42,764 nucleotides of DNA from an uncultured Oscillospiraceae bacterium (lineage in GTDB: Bacteria > Bacillota > Clostridia > Oscillospirales > Ruminococcaceae): NCBI GenBank assembly GCA_934488695.1, contig CAKSSH010000010.1, positions 1 through 42,764 of the forward strand. Reading direction: 5' to 3'. The position numbers were made by a program, and so were the translations under genes. The notes beneath the pieces are model-generated. The model saw only the letters and a program-made list of their open reading frames with translations. It had not been told where the DNA came from and did no database searches. Of the stretch, positions 7,801-16,493 are shown piece after piece. Each line of letters opens with the position of its first letter. The stretch's first letter is position 1.

Positions 7801-9009
7801 ATGTTTAAAAAACGGTGTGCTGCGGTTGCCGGTTTTCTTGCTGTTTTGGTTTGCTCGGGGATGGTGGCTTCTGCCTATGAGTTGCCTTCCGAGAATCATA
7901 ATACGGTCGCAGACGGTCATGCTGCAGGGAAAACGACTGCGGCAGAATCGGTTGACTTAAACCTTGGCGGAAAGTCTATTATCCTGTTGGAGGAAAAGAC
8001 GGGCCGCGTGCTTTACGAACGAGACGCAGACCTACAAATGCCGCCGGCCTCCATCACCAAAATCATGACTCTGCTGCTCACCATGGAGGCAATGGAAAGC
8101 GGACGGTTTTCGCTGACAACCCTTGTCACCTGTTCCGAACACGCCGCATCCATGGGCGGCGCACAGATTTGGCTGGAGGCAGGGGAGCAGATGTCGGTTG
8201 ACGATTTGCTGAAGGCGGTTTGCATTAAATCGGCCAATGATGCAGCGGTTGCTTTAGCTGAGCTTGTAGACGGCAGCGAGGAGGCGTTTGTTGCCCATAT
8301 GAACCGTCGGGCAAAGCAGCTCGGCATGACCGGGACGGTTTTTCAAAACGCTTCGGGCTTGGATGCCGAAGGACACGTTTCAACAGCGCGGGATATTGCT
8401 GCCATGTCCCGGGCACTGATGCGGCATGATAAAATTTTTGAGTACACTCGGATTTGGATGGATAGTTTGCGTAACGGTCGAACGGAGCTTGTCAACACCA
8501 ATCGGCTGATTCGATTTTATCCCGGCGCCACCGGTCTTAAAACCGGAACGACCGACGGCGCCGGCAGCTGTCTTTCTGCCACGGCTGTCCGCAACGGATT
8601 ATCGCTGATTGGCGTCGTTATGGGCTTTGAGAACAGCAAGACCCGCAACGCTGCCGCTAAAAAGCTTTTGGATTTCGGGTTTGCAAATTGGCGGCTGCTG
8701 ACGCCCGAGCCTTGCCCCGATATCCCGAAAACAATACGCATTAGCCGCGGTACCGTACCGGAAACGGAAATTTCGGTTGGAGACATTCCGCCCATTCTGC
8801 TTGAGAAAAACAGAGAGGGAAGCCTGACGCAGAGTCTGACCCTGCAGACAGAGCTGCAGGCGCCGGTGCAGCAGGGACAGGAGCTCGGTCGAGTTGAAAT
8901 TTTTGTCGACGGACAGCCGCAGGGTGCCTATTTGCTGACCGCCGCCCGGAGCGTCCCGAAAATTTCTTATATTTATATGCTTTTGCAGCTGCTCAGAACC
9001 GTTTTTTAA
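7801..9009 (+). CDS. D-alanyl-D-alanine carboxypeptidase (PBP5/DacF family)
   Basis: This 402-residue penicillin-binding protein trims the terminal D-Ala from peptidoglycan stem peptides outside the membrane. It has a signal peptide (residues 1-25, likely cut after ASA). All three active-site motifs are present: SITK with nucleophile Ser84 and Lys87, the SAN motif in IKSANDAAVAL, and KTG in GLKTGTTDGAG. A PBP5-type C-terminal beta domain follows, then a final aromatic/Leu segment that may anchor the protein to the membrane. ATG 7801 is chosen over ATG 7786 because GGGAGGG lies between them at correct spacing. I find no separate promoter, so expression may depend on read-through from hppA or an unseen promoter. 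Confidence 0.94.
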   Translation: MFKKRCAAVAGFLAVLVCSGMVASAYELPSENHNTVADGHAAGKTTAAESVDLNLGGKSIILLEEKTGRVLYERDADLQMPPASITKIMTLLLTMEAMESGRFSLTTLVTCSEHAASMGGAQIWLEAGEQMSVDDLLKAVCIKSANDAAVALAELVDGSEEAFVAHMNRRAKQLGMTGTVFQNASGLDAEGHVSTARDIAAMSRALMRHDKIFEYTRIWMDSLRNGRTELVNTNRLIRFYPGATGLKTGTTDGAGSCLSATAVRNGLSLIGVVMGFENSKTRNAAAKKLLDFGFANWRLLTPEPCPDIPKTIRISRGTVPETEISVGDIPPILLEKNREGSLTQSLTLQTELQAPVQQGQELGRVEIFVDGQPQGAYLLTAARSVPKISYIYMLLQLLRTVF

Positions 9010-9038
9010 AAAATTTTCAATTTGTTTACGAGTTTGTC

Positions 9039-9067
9039 TTGAAAAAGCGCCCGGAATATAGTACAAT
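9039..9067 (+). promoter_or_regulatory. Promoter of pgi
   Basis: TTGAAA (9039-9044), a 17-base spacer and TACAAT (9062-9067), 38 bases before the ATG. Confidence 0.83.
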
Positions 9068-9104
9068 ATTTTTAACAAAAGCAATCTTAAAGGGAGCGTC
9101 ATTC

Positions 9105-10445
9105 ATGGCATTGAAATTGATTGAAAAATATGCCGGCGGGTTTGTCGCCGAGCATGAAATGCAAGCGATGCGTGAGCAGGTGCTTGCCGCGCATAAAACT
9201 GTGCACGAAAAAAGCGGCGCAGGTGCGGATTTTCTCGGTTGGCTGGATCTGCCGGTTGATTATGACCGGGAAGAGTTTGACCGGATTTGCAAAACCGCCG
9301 CCGAAATTCGCGGCAACACCGATGTATTTATTGTAATCGGTATCGGGGGCTCCTATCTCGGGGCGCGCGCTGCGATTGAGTTTTTGCGTTCTCCGAATTA
9401 TAATTTGATGAAAAAGGATACGCCGGACATTTATTTCGCCGGCAATTCCATCAGTGCGGACGCCTTGAACGAGCTGCTGGATTTGTGCGAGGGGCGGGAC
9501 GTTTCGATCAACGTTATTTCTAAATCCGGAACGACCACCGAGCCGGCTATTGCTTTTCGCGTGTTTAAAAAGCTGCTGGAGGAAAAGTACGGTAAAGAGG
9601 AGGCACGTCAGCGCATTTTCTGCACGACCGATAAATGCCGCGGCACGCTCAAGGAGCTGTCGGATCGGGAAGGATACCGCACTTTTGTAGTCCCGGATGA
9701 TGTCGGTGGGCGCTACTCGGTGCTGACGGCGGTCGGCCTTTTGCCGATGGCTGTTGCCGGCATTGATTTGGAGGCCGTTATGCACGGTGCGCAGGATGCG
9801 CGGATCGCGTTTTCTTCTGAGGATTTTGAGAAAAACGATTGCTATCGGTATGCTGCATTGCGCAACATCCTTTACCGTAAGGGAAAGGCCATTGAGGTGA
9901 TGGTCAGCTACGAGCCGCGCTTTGCCATGATGAATGAATGGTATAAGCAGCTGTTCGGTGAAAGCGAAGGCAAGGATCAGAAGGGTCTGTTCCCCGCATC
10001 GGTGATTTTTTCGACCGATTTACATTCCATGGGTCAATTTATTCAGGATGGCGCCCGCAATCTTTTTGAAACGGTTGTGGAAATTCAGAAGCCTGTTCGG
10101 GATTGGGTGATCGAAGAAGACGCCGAAAATTTTGATGGCTTGAATTTCTTGGCGGGCAAGAGCATGTCGCAGGTCAATGAAAAGGCTTTTCAGGGTACTA
10201 TTTTGGCGCACAATGAGGGCGGTGTACCCAATTTGATTTTGCAGATTCCGCAGGCAAATGAGTACGAATTCGGCTATATGGTGTATTTCTTTGAAAAAGC
10301 CTGCGCAATTTCGGGTTATCTGCTCGGGATCAATCCCTTTAACCAGCCCGGCGTAGAAGCCTATAAGAAAAATATGTTCGCCCTGCTCGGCAAGCCCGGC
10401 TATGAGCAACAGCAGGCACAGCTGCTCCAGCGGCTGAACGGATAG
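9105..10445 (+). CDS. pgi: Glucose-6-phosphate isomerase
   Basis: This 446-residue glycolytic enzyme interconverts glucose-6-phosphate and fructose-6-phosphate in the cytoplasm. Family signatures include GIGGSYLGARAAIEF, the sugar-phosphate-binding SKSGTTTEPA loop, DDVGGRYSVLTAVGLLP (PGI signature 1) and the C-terminal helix around NPFNQPGVEAYK (signature 2 region with the catalytic Lys). Length fits the short bacterial form (about 450). ATG 9105 lies behind AAAGGGAG; an upstream in-frame TTG at 9039 overlaps the promoter. The small P-loop gene follows 53 bases later, with only a weak hairpin between, so the two may be cotranscribed. Confidence 0.96.
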   Translation: MALKLIEKYAGGFVAEHEMQAMREQVLAAHKTVHEKSGAGADFLGWLDLPVDYDREEFDRICKTAAEIRGNTDVFIVIGIGGSYLGARAAIEFLRSPNYNLMKKDTPDIYFAGNSISADALNELLDLCEGRDVSINVISKSGTTTEPAIAFRVFKKLLEEKYGKEEARQRIFCTTDKCRGTLKELSDREGYRTFVVPDDVGGRYSVLTAVGLLPMAVAGIDLEAVMHGAQDARIAFSSEDFEKNDCYRYAALRNILYRKGKAIEVMVSYEPRFAMMNEWYKQLFGESEGKDQKGLFPASVIFSTDLHSMGQFIQDGARNLFETVVEIQKPVRDWVIEEDAENFDGLNFLAGKSMSQVNEKAFQGTILAHNEGGVPNLILQIPQANEYEFGYMVYFFEKACAISGYLLGINPFNQPGVEAYKKNMFALLGKPGYEQQQAQLLQRLNG

Positions 10446-10498
10446 TGTACTGCTCTCCGTTAGGGGAGTTTAAATAAAAATTGGGAGGACGAAACAAC

Positions 10499-10912
10499 AT
10501 GGTAAAACTGATTATCGGAAACAAAGGCACCGGAAAGACTAAAAAGTTGATCGAACTTGTCCATGATGCGGTTTTGAATTCCAAGGGAAATGTGCTTTGC
10601 GTGGAAAAGGGCGCGACCCTGACCTACGACTTAAAGCCGCAGGCGCGCTTGATTGATACCGACGCTTACGAGATCGAAGGGTATGACATGTGTTACGCCT
10701 TCCTCTCCGGCCTTCTTGCCGGAAACTATGATATTACCGATGTGTTCGTGGATTCGATTCTTAAAATCGGCGGCCGCGACTATGCGGCGCTGGCGTCTTT
10801 CCTGGATCGAATTGATAAAATTAGCGATGATACGGTCTTTGTCTTTACCGTTTCGGCAGAAGCGGCTGACCTGCCCGGCAGCGTAACCAAATACGCGGCC
10901 ATTCCGCACTGA
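10499..10912 (+). CDS. Small P-loop ATP-binding protein of unknown role
   Basis: This 137-residue protein begins with strand VKLIIG and a clear Walker A loop, GNKGTGKT (residues 7-14), followed by a helix. A possible Walker B-like hydrophobic strand ending in Asp is DVFVD. There is no membrane segment or DNA-binding motif, and the protein is much shorter than typical AAA+ or kinase proteins. I recall similar short P-loop proteins in Clostridia labelled loosely as PilT-like or ATP-binding, but the role is unknown. ATG 10499 follows TTGGGAGG. It sits between pgi and a strong terminator and may share the pgi promoter. Confidence 0.8.
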   Translation: MVKLIIGNKGTGKTKKLIELVHDAVLNSKGNVLCVEKGATLTYDLKPQARLIDTDAYEIEGYDMCYAFLSGLLAGNYDITDVFVDSILKIGGRDYAALASFLDRIDKISDDTVFVFTVSAEAADLPGSVTKYAAIPH

Positions 10913-10918
10913 GCAAAA

Positions 10919-10954
10919 CCCGGGTGCTGCCGATGGCAGCACCCGGGATTTTTT
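10919..10954 (+). terminator. Terminator after the P-loop gene
   Basis: A perfect 13-bp GC-rich stem (10919-10931 with 10935-10947) and three-base loop, then a run of six T. Confidence 0.93.
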
Positions 10955-10995
10955 AAGACAGATACGCGTCGGTTTTGTCGGCTCGAGTGAATTTT

Positions 10996-11025
10996 AAAAA
11001 GCCGCCCTTATTGGGGCGGCTTTTT
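10996..11025. terminator. Bidirectional terminator between convergent genes
   Basis: A GCCGCCC/GGGCGGC stem is flanked by five A and five T. It serves as the terminator for the minus-strand DNA glycosylase operon and as a backup for the plus-strand transcript. Confidence 0.88.
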
Positions 11026-11072
11026 GTAAAGATGAAAAAAGCTCTTTTGCGGGCTGCCTGCCGGGGCGGTTT

Positions 11073-11600
11073 TTAGTCTTTCGGCTTCGGCGCAGCGCCG
11101 GACAGGTCTGAGTCTGCCTGTGCCGCTGTCGCAACACATTGCCATGCAGTGATAAGCTTGGGCAGGGAGTAGGCGGCGTTGGCCGGACTTGTTGAGGGCA
11201 AACACTGTGCCGGCAGACCGAGGTCCTTCAGCAGATATCGGTCGTAATAGCGCGCAGCTGTTTTTCCGTTGACAAAAATTTGCCGAATAGGACAGTGCTC
11301 AAGCAGCGCTGCTACATCATTAGCTCGAACATTGCGAATACTGCTGTCGGCGCTTCCGGTAATATCACAACTGCCGATGACATCCCACAGCGCCAGACGA
11401 TGAGACAAAACAAGCTCTTTTTTCTCGGCAATATTCATTGGCAGCGGCTGATTGAAAATTGCCGAAAGCACGCGCCAAAAACGGTTTTGCGGATGTCCGT
11501 AAAAGAATTCGGCCTGTCGGGAAAGAACCGACGGAAAGCTGCCTAAAATCAAAACCCGAGAGCACGCACTATATAACGGCGGAATATTGTGTTTTATCAT
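11073..11600 (-). CDS. DNA-deoxyinosine glycosylase / uracil-DNA glycosylase superfamily (family 6-like)
   Basis: This 175-residue protein should remove deaminated purine (hypoxanthine) from DNA as the first step of base excision repair. Motif 1, LILGSFPSVLSRQ, and the following FFYGHPQNRFW, with the Asn used by the family for catalysis, are typical of the hypoxanthine-DNA glycosylase group. The C-terminal motif LPSTSPANA is the DNA-intercalation loop equivalent. The last 20 residues are polar and probably flexible. Its ATG overlaps the stop of the upstream hydrolase gene as ATGA, so translation is coupled. The substrate choice between hypoxanthine and uracil is inferred from family resemblance. 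Confidence 0.87.
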   Translation of the reverse strand: MIKHNIPPLYSACSRVLILGSFPSVLSRQAEFFYGHPQNRFWRVLSAIFNQPLPMNIAEKKELVLSHRLALWDVIGSCDITGSADSSIRNVRANDVAALLEHCPIRQIFVNGKTAARYYDRYLLKDLGLPAQCLPSTSPANAAYSLPKLITAWQCVATAAQADSDLSGAAPKPKD

Positions 11601-12559
11601 TCTATTCCTTCTTTACGTTCCTTTTCACAATCGGAAAAAAGCTTGTTCATTGCCGCAAGATATTGATCCTGCTTTGCGAAAAAACTCATCCCGTGCTCGG
11701 CGTTTTCACACAAAAGAAGCTTTTTCGGGGAGTGACAGGCGTTGTAAGCCTCTTCGGTCATGTGCACCGGAACCAAGGAATCGGCAGTGCCGTGCACGAA
11801 TAAAACCGGTAAAGAATTTTCTGCCATTGCCGAAAGGGTGCTTTTTTCACGCAGGGAAAACCTTGCAATCCGTCGGCAAAATAAATCGACCGTAAAAAGC
11901 AGCAGCGGCTGCGGGAGGAAAAAATAGCGGCGCGTGATGTCCTTCATCATGTCGTAGGGGGAGGTAAATCCGCAGTCGGCAATAATGCCGCGCACATTAT
12001 GAGGCAGCCTCGGCGCGGCCATCAAAACGGTTGTGGCGCCCATCGAAATTCCGTCCAGGTAGACCGGATGTTCCGCGCCCTTCTTGCTGAGCAGCCATTC
12101 GGCCCATTGGCAACAGTCTTCGCTTTCTCGAACGCCGTAGGTAATATATCGCCCTTCGCTTTGACTGTGTGCTCGCTGGTCAATCAACAGCAGATTGCCG
12201 AAGGAAAGCAGAATATCGGTCGCGGCGCCGAAGTCGTGAAACGGCGTTGCCCGGTAACCGTGGACACAAAGCAGCGTTCGGCTTGCGTTTTTACCGTGTA
12301 AAAGACGTCCGTGCAGCTTGAGGCCATCCTTGCTCTGAATGAAAACCTCCTCGCCGGGCAAAAGAGAAAGGCGTTTTTGTCCGTCCAGCACTTGGTCAAA
12401 ATGGCAGCCGAAGATACGCGGCTCATTTTTGTGAAAAAGCCGACGAATCAGCCGGGCTTTCCGGTCACAGGCACTGTAAAAGCAAATGCCGCCGAAAACG
12501 AGAGCAAGCAGCAGAAAAACAAGCAAAAATACCGAGATTAGGATCAAAGCAGTTTTCAT
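11597..12559 (-). CDS. Membrane-anchored alpha/beta hydrolase
   Basis: This 320-residue protein starts with one membrane helix (residues 5-28), so the hydrolase domain is tethered to the membrane. The fold signs are LLCVHGYRATPFHDF (oxyanion strand), the nucleophile elbow DGISMGATTV (GxSxG), the acid in LFVHGTADSLVP and the His in NAEHGMSF. It resembles the YqkD/BAAT-like serine hydrolases; the substrate is unknown. ATG 12559 follows GAGGTG. It has its own promoter and is first in an operon with the DNA glycosylase. That pairing has no obvious biochemical logic. Confidence 0.87.
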   Translation of the reverse strand: MKTALILISVFLLVFLLLALVFGGICFYSACDRKARLIRRLFHKNEPRIFGCHFDQVLDGQKRLSLLPGEEVFIQSKDGLKLHGRLLHGKNASRTLLCVHGYRATPFHDFGAATDILLSFGNLLLIDQRAHSQSEGRYITYGVRESEDCCQWAEWLLSKKGAEHPVYLDGISMGATTVLMAAPRLPHNVRGIIADCGFTSPYDMMKDITRRYFFLPQPLLLFTVDLFCRRIARFSLREKSTLSAMAENSLPVLFVHGTADSLVPVHMTEEAYNACHSPKKLLLCENAEHGMSFFAKQDQYLAAMNKLFSDCEKERKEGIE

Positions 12560-12614
12560 TTGGCACCTCGTTGTCTCTTTTTTCGGTTTATTCTACCCCG
12601 CAATCTTTTCTTTT

Positions 12615-12643
12615 ATTTTATCATTATGCCGACTTAAAATCAA
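12615..12643 (-). promoter_or_regulatory. Promoter of the hydrolase/glycosylase operon
   Basis: Minus-strand TTGATT (12638-12643), 17-base spacer, TAAAAT (12615-12620). Confidence 0.75.
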
Positions 12644-12725
12644 GCTTTGCGGAAGAGGCTGCTTGTCCTTTTTTTGACATTTTTTGTAAAAAGTTCTCGA
12701 AAATCAAAAAAACGCCGTTAAGCTA

Positions 12726-12754
12726 TTTACAATTCAAAGAAAAAATGCTATTCT
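12726..12754 (+). promoter_or_regulatory. Promoter of the PFOR gene
   Basis: TTTACA (12726-12731), a 17-base spacer and TATTCT (12749-12754). The predicted RNA begins just before a hairpin (GTCTGC/GCAGAC, 12767-12786) that may protect the 5' end of the mRNA. Confidence 0.75.
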
Positions 12755-12825
12755 ATTAAAGGTAGTGTCTGCTATTATCGGCAGACGGCTTGTCTTGTTG
12801 TTCTATTTAAGAAGGAGGATATATG

Positions 12826-15800
12826 ATGGCAAGAAAAATGAAAACCATGGACGGCAACAACGCTGCAGCGCATGTTTCTTATGCGTTCACCGAGGTTGCG
12901 GGAATTTATCCCATTACTCCGTCCAGCCCGATGGCTGACTACGTAGACCAGTGGTCCGCAGCCGGCTTGAAAAACATTTTCGGAACGACTGTGAAGGTTT
13001 CCGAAATGCAGTCCGAAGCAGGCGCCGCCGGAACGGTGCACGGATCTTTGGCTGCCGGCGCTTTGACCACGACCTATACGGCTTCTCAGGGTCTGCTGCT
13101 CATGATCCCGAATATGTATAAAATCGCGGGCGAGCTGCTGCCGGCCGTATTCCATGTCTCGGCACGCTGCGTTGCCAGCCACGCGCTCAATATTTTCGGC
13201 GATCACTCCGACGTATATGCTTGCCGTCAGACCGGTTTTGCCATGTTGGCGGAAACCAATACGCAGGAAGTTATGGACCTCGGCGCCGTTGCTCATTTGG
13301 CTGCGATTAAGAGCCGTGTTCCTTTCCTGAATTTCTTTGACGGCTTCAGAACCTCTCACGAGATTCAAAAAATTGAAGTCTGGGATTTTGACGATCTTCG
13401 GGAAATGGTTGATATGGACGCTGTTAAGGCTTTCCGTAAGCGCGCCCTGAATCCGGAGCACCCGGTCATGCGCGGCTCGCACGAAAACGGCGACATTTTC
13501 TTCCAGCATCGCGAGGCCTGCAATCGGTATTATGAGGCGGTTCCCGGTATTGTAGAAGAGTATATGGGCAAGGTTAATGCTAAGCTGGGCACGGATTATC
13601 AGCTCTTTAACTACTACGGCGCTCCCGATGCGGAGCGGGTCATCATCGCTATGGGTTCGATTTGCGATGTTGCCGAGGAAGTTATTGATTATATGAACGC
13701 TGCCGGCGAAAAGGTCGGTCTTGTTAAGGTTCGTCTGTACCGTCCGTTTTCGGCGGAGCATCTTGTTAAGGCCATTCCGGAAACTGTTCGCAGAATTGCG
13801 GTTTTGGATCGTACCAAGGAGCCCGGCGCACTGGGTGAGCCGCTGTATTTGGATGTTGTGGCAGCCTGTGCAGCGATGGGCAGAACGTTTGATGTCATTA
13901 CCGGCGGCCGGTACGGCCTCGGCTCGAAGGATACGCCTCCTTCCAGCGTTTTTGCTGTTTTTGATGAGCTGAAAAAGGACAAGCCGAGAGCTCAGTTTAC
14001 GATTGGTATTGTGGACGACGTAACGGGTCTGTCTTTGGAAGAAAAGCCCGCTCCGAACACGGCGGCTGCCGGCACGATTGAGTGCAAGTTCTGGGGCTTG
14101 GGTGGTGACGGTACTGTCGGCGCCAACAAAAACTCCATCAAGATTATCGGCGACCATACCGATAAGTATGTTCAGGCATACTTCCAGTATGACTCTAAAA
14201 AGACCGGCGGTATCACCATCAGTCACCTGCGTTTCGGCAATCAGCCGATTAAGAGCCCTTATTATATCAATAAGGCGGACTTTGTGGCTTGCCATAACCC
14301 CTCTTATGTCATCAAGGGCTATAAGATGGTCAATGACGTGAAGCCGGGCGGTATTTTCCTGATTAACTGCCAGTGGGATGCTCAGGAGCTGGATCGGCAT
14401 ATGCCGGCAGAGGCCAAGCGTTACATTGCAAAGAACAACATTCAGCTGTACACCGTGAACGCAATTGACCTTGCTGCACAGATTGGCATGGGCAAGCGTA
14501 CCAACACGATTTTACAGTCAGCCTTCTTTGCACTTGCAAAGATTCTGCCTGCGCAGGATGCGATTCGTTACATGAAGGAAAAGGCCGAGGCCTCCTACAT
14601 GAAGAAGGGCAAAGATGTTGTTGAGATGAACTGGAAAGCCATTGACGCCGGCGCAACGGCCTTCGTCAAGATCGATGTTCCTGTTGCATGGGCGGAAGCA
14701 CAGGATGTGGCGACTGCAGCAACCGAAAATGGCCCTGAAAAGCTTGTGAAGATGGTAGACACCATTTTGAAGCCTGTTGCCAAAATGGAGGGTGACGCGC
14801 TGCCGGTTTCCGCTTTTGTGGATCATGTAGACGGCACCTTTGAGCAGGGCGCGTCGGCTTATGAAAAGCGCGGCGTCGCGGTCATGGTTCCCGAGTGGAA
14901 TGAGGACACCTGTGCCAAGTGCAACAAGTGCGCCTTTGTTTGCCCGCACGCAACCATTCGTCCGTTCGCGTTGAATGACGAGGAGCTTGCTGCGGCTCCT
15001 GCGAACATGAAGAAAGCGCCCAAGCCGATTGTTAAGACGAATTATACTTACACGCTGGCTGTTTCTCCGATGGACTGCATGGGCTGCGGCGTTTGTATCG
15101 GCGTTTGCCCGACAAAGTCGCTGAAAATGGTGCCGCGTGAGTCTCAGGAGGATCAGCAGCAGGTCTTTGATTACTGTGTTGACAAGGTCGCCGAAAAGCC
15201 CGAGACAACTGCGAATATCAATGCTGTCAGCTGCCAGTATAAGCAGCCGCTGCTTGAATTCTCCGGCTCTTGCGCCGGTTGTGCAGAGACCTCTTATGCA
15301 CGTTTGATTACACAGTTGTTCGGCGACAGAATGTATATTTCCAACGCAACCGGCTGTTCCTCGATTTGGGGCGGTCCGGCGGCCACGTCGCCCTATACCG
15401 TCAACAAAGAGGGACATGGTCCTGCTTGGGCCAACTCGCTGTTTGAGGATAATGCGGAGCACGGATTCGGTATGTACCTCGGCCAAAAGGCCATCCGCAA
15501 CCGTTTGGTGGACGACGCAAAGGCCATTCTTGAGTCGGACAAGGCTTCTGACGAGCTGAAAGCGGCCGCTCAGAAGTATCTGGATACGCTTTATGACGGA
15601 AACGCCAATGCGGCTGCCTCTAAAGAACTGGCTGCGGCTGCGGCCAAGACGGCGGATGTTTGCGATGTTTGCCGGGATATTTACGAGAATCAGGAATATC
15701 TGTCCAAAAAATCGGTCTGGATCTTCGGTGGAGACGGCTGGGCATATGATATCGGCTTCGGTGGTGTGGACCATGTTCTGGCTTCGGGCGAGGATGTTAA

Positions 15801-16362
15801 TATTATGGTCTTTGATACCGAGGTGTACTCCAACACCGGCGGTCAGGCCTCCAAGGCTTCTCAAATCGGTCAGGTTGCGCAGTTTGCTGCTGCCGGCAAG
15901 GCCATTGCGAAAAAGTCTTTGGCTGAAATCGCTATGAGCTACGGATATGTGTATGTTGCACAGATTGCCATGGGCGCCGATATGAATCAGACGCTCAAGG
16001 CGCTGCAGGAGGCTGAGGCTTATCACGGCCCGTCCATTGTCATCGGATACGCTCCTTGCGAAATGCATTCTATCAAGGGCGGTATGGTGAATTGCCAGGC
16101 CGAGATGAAGAAAGCGGTCGATTGCGGTTATTGGAATATGTTCCGCTACAACCCGGCGCTGAAGGCGGAGGGAAAGAATCCGTTTACGATTGACTCTAAG
16201 CCCGCCACGGCGGATTATAAGGAGTTTATCATGAACGAAGCACGTTATTCCTCGCTGATGCGTTCCAATCCGGAACGTGCAACGCGGTTGTTTGAAGAGG
16301 CGGCCGAAAACTCTAAGGAGCGTTACGATCACCTGCTTCGTCTTTCCAAGCTGTACGAATAA
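12826..16362 (+). CDS. nifJ: Pyruvate:ferredoxin (flavodoxin) oxidoreductase
   Basis: This single-chain enzyme of about 1178 residues splits pyruvate with CoA into acetyl-CoA and CO2 and reduces ferredoxin; it is the main pyruvate route in anaerobes. The N-terminal domain begins with IYPITPSSPMADY. Two [4Fe-4S] sites lie near residues 695-765 (CAKCNKCAFVCP and CMGCGVCIGVCP). The TPP domain has CAGCAETSY, ATGCSSIWGG, GGDGWAYDIGFGG and the EVYSNTGGQASK loop, with a late Cys for the third cluster in YAPCEMH. Two adjacent ATGs (12823, 12826) are possible; the second has better spacing from AAGGAGG. It is monocistronic, with a terminator 50 bases downstream. With ackA in the same window it fits acetate fermentation. 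Confidence 0.97.
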   Translation: MARKMKTMDGNNAAAHVSYAFTEVAGIYPITPSSPMADYVDQWSAAGLKNIFGTTVKVSEMQSEAGAAGTVHGSLAAGALTTTYTASQGLLLMIPNMYKIAGELLPAVFHVSARCVASHALNIFGDHSDVYACRQTGFAMLAETNTQEVMDLGAVAHLAAIKSRVPFLNFFDGFRTSHEIQKIEVWDFDDLREMVDMDAVKAFRKRALNPEHPVMRGSHENGDIFFQHREACNRYYEAVPGIVEEYMGKVNAKLGTDYQLFNYYGAPDAERVIIAMGSICDVAEEVIDYMNAAGEKVGLVKVRLYRPFSAEHLVKAIPETVRRIAVLDRTKEPGALGEPLYLDVVAACAAMGRTFDVITGGRYGLGSKDTPPSSVFAVFDELKKDKPRAQFTIGIVDDVTGLSLEEKPAPNTAAAGTIECKFWGLGGDGTVGANKNSIKIIGDHTDKYVQAYFQYDSKKTGGITISHLRFGNQPIKSPYYINKADFVACHNPSYVIKGYKMVNDVKPGGIFLINCQWDAQELDRHMPAEAKRYIAKNNIQLYTVNAIDLAAQIGMGKRTNTILQSAFFALAKILPAQDAIRYMKEKAEASYMKKGKDVVEMNWKAIDAGATAFVKIDVPVAWAEAQDVATAATENGPEKLVKMVDTILKPVAKMEGDALPVSAFVDHVDGTFEQGASAYEKRGVAVMVPEWNEDTCAKCNKCAFVCPHATIRPFALNDEELAAAPANMKKAPKPIVKTNYTYTLAVSPMDCMGCGVCIGVCPTKSLKMVPRESQEDQQQVFDYCVDKVAEKPETTANINAVSCQYKQPLLEFSGSCAGCAETSYARLITQLFGDRMYISNATGCSSIWGGPAATSPYTVNKEGHGPAWANSLFEDNAEHGFGMYLGQKAIRNRLVDDAKAILESDKASDELKAAAQKYLDTLYDGNANAAASKELAAAAAKTADVCDVCRDIYENQEYLSKKSVWIFGGDGWAYDIGFGGVDHVLASGEDVNIMVFDTEVYSNTGGQASKASQIGQVAQFAAAGKAIAKKSLAEIAMSYGYVYVAQIAMGADMNQTLKALQEAEAYHGPSIVIGYAPCEMHSIKGGMVNCQAEMKKAVDCGYWNMFRYNPALKAEGKNPFTIDSKPATADYKEFIMNEARYSSLMRSNPERATRLFEEAAENSKERYDHLLRLSKLYE

Positions 16363-16411
16363 GGCTTGGGCTGTTTGACGGTATTCTTCGGAATGCAGTT
16401 AAAAGGTCTTG

Positions 16412-16445
16412 AAAAAGCCGGAGGGCATTGCCCTCCGGCTTTTTG
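16412..16445 (+). terminator. Terminator of the PFOR gene
   Basis: An AGCCGGAGGGC/GCCCTCCGGCT hairpin with a three-base loop, preceded by A and followed by five T. Confidence 0.93.
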
Positions 16446-16493
16446 CTTTCAGAGCTTTTTAATAGCATTTTGTGCCCGCCTAAGACCTTGTGC

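Noticed and set aside
12775..16332. Two long minus-strand frames (541 and 604 codons) antisense to the PFOR gene
   Set aside because: They are shadows of a strongly codon-biased gene. They have no ribosome binding site and no family motif, while the plus-strand frame has every PFOR motif.
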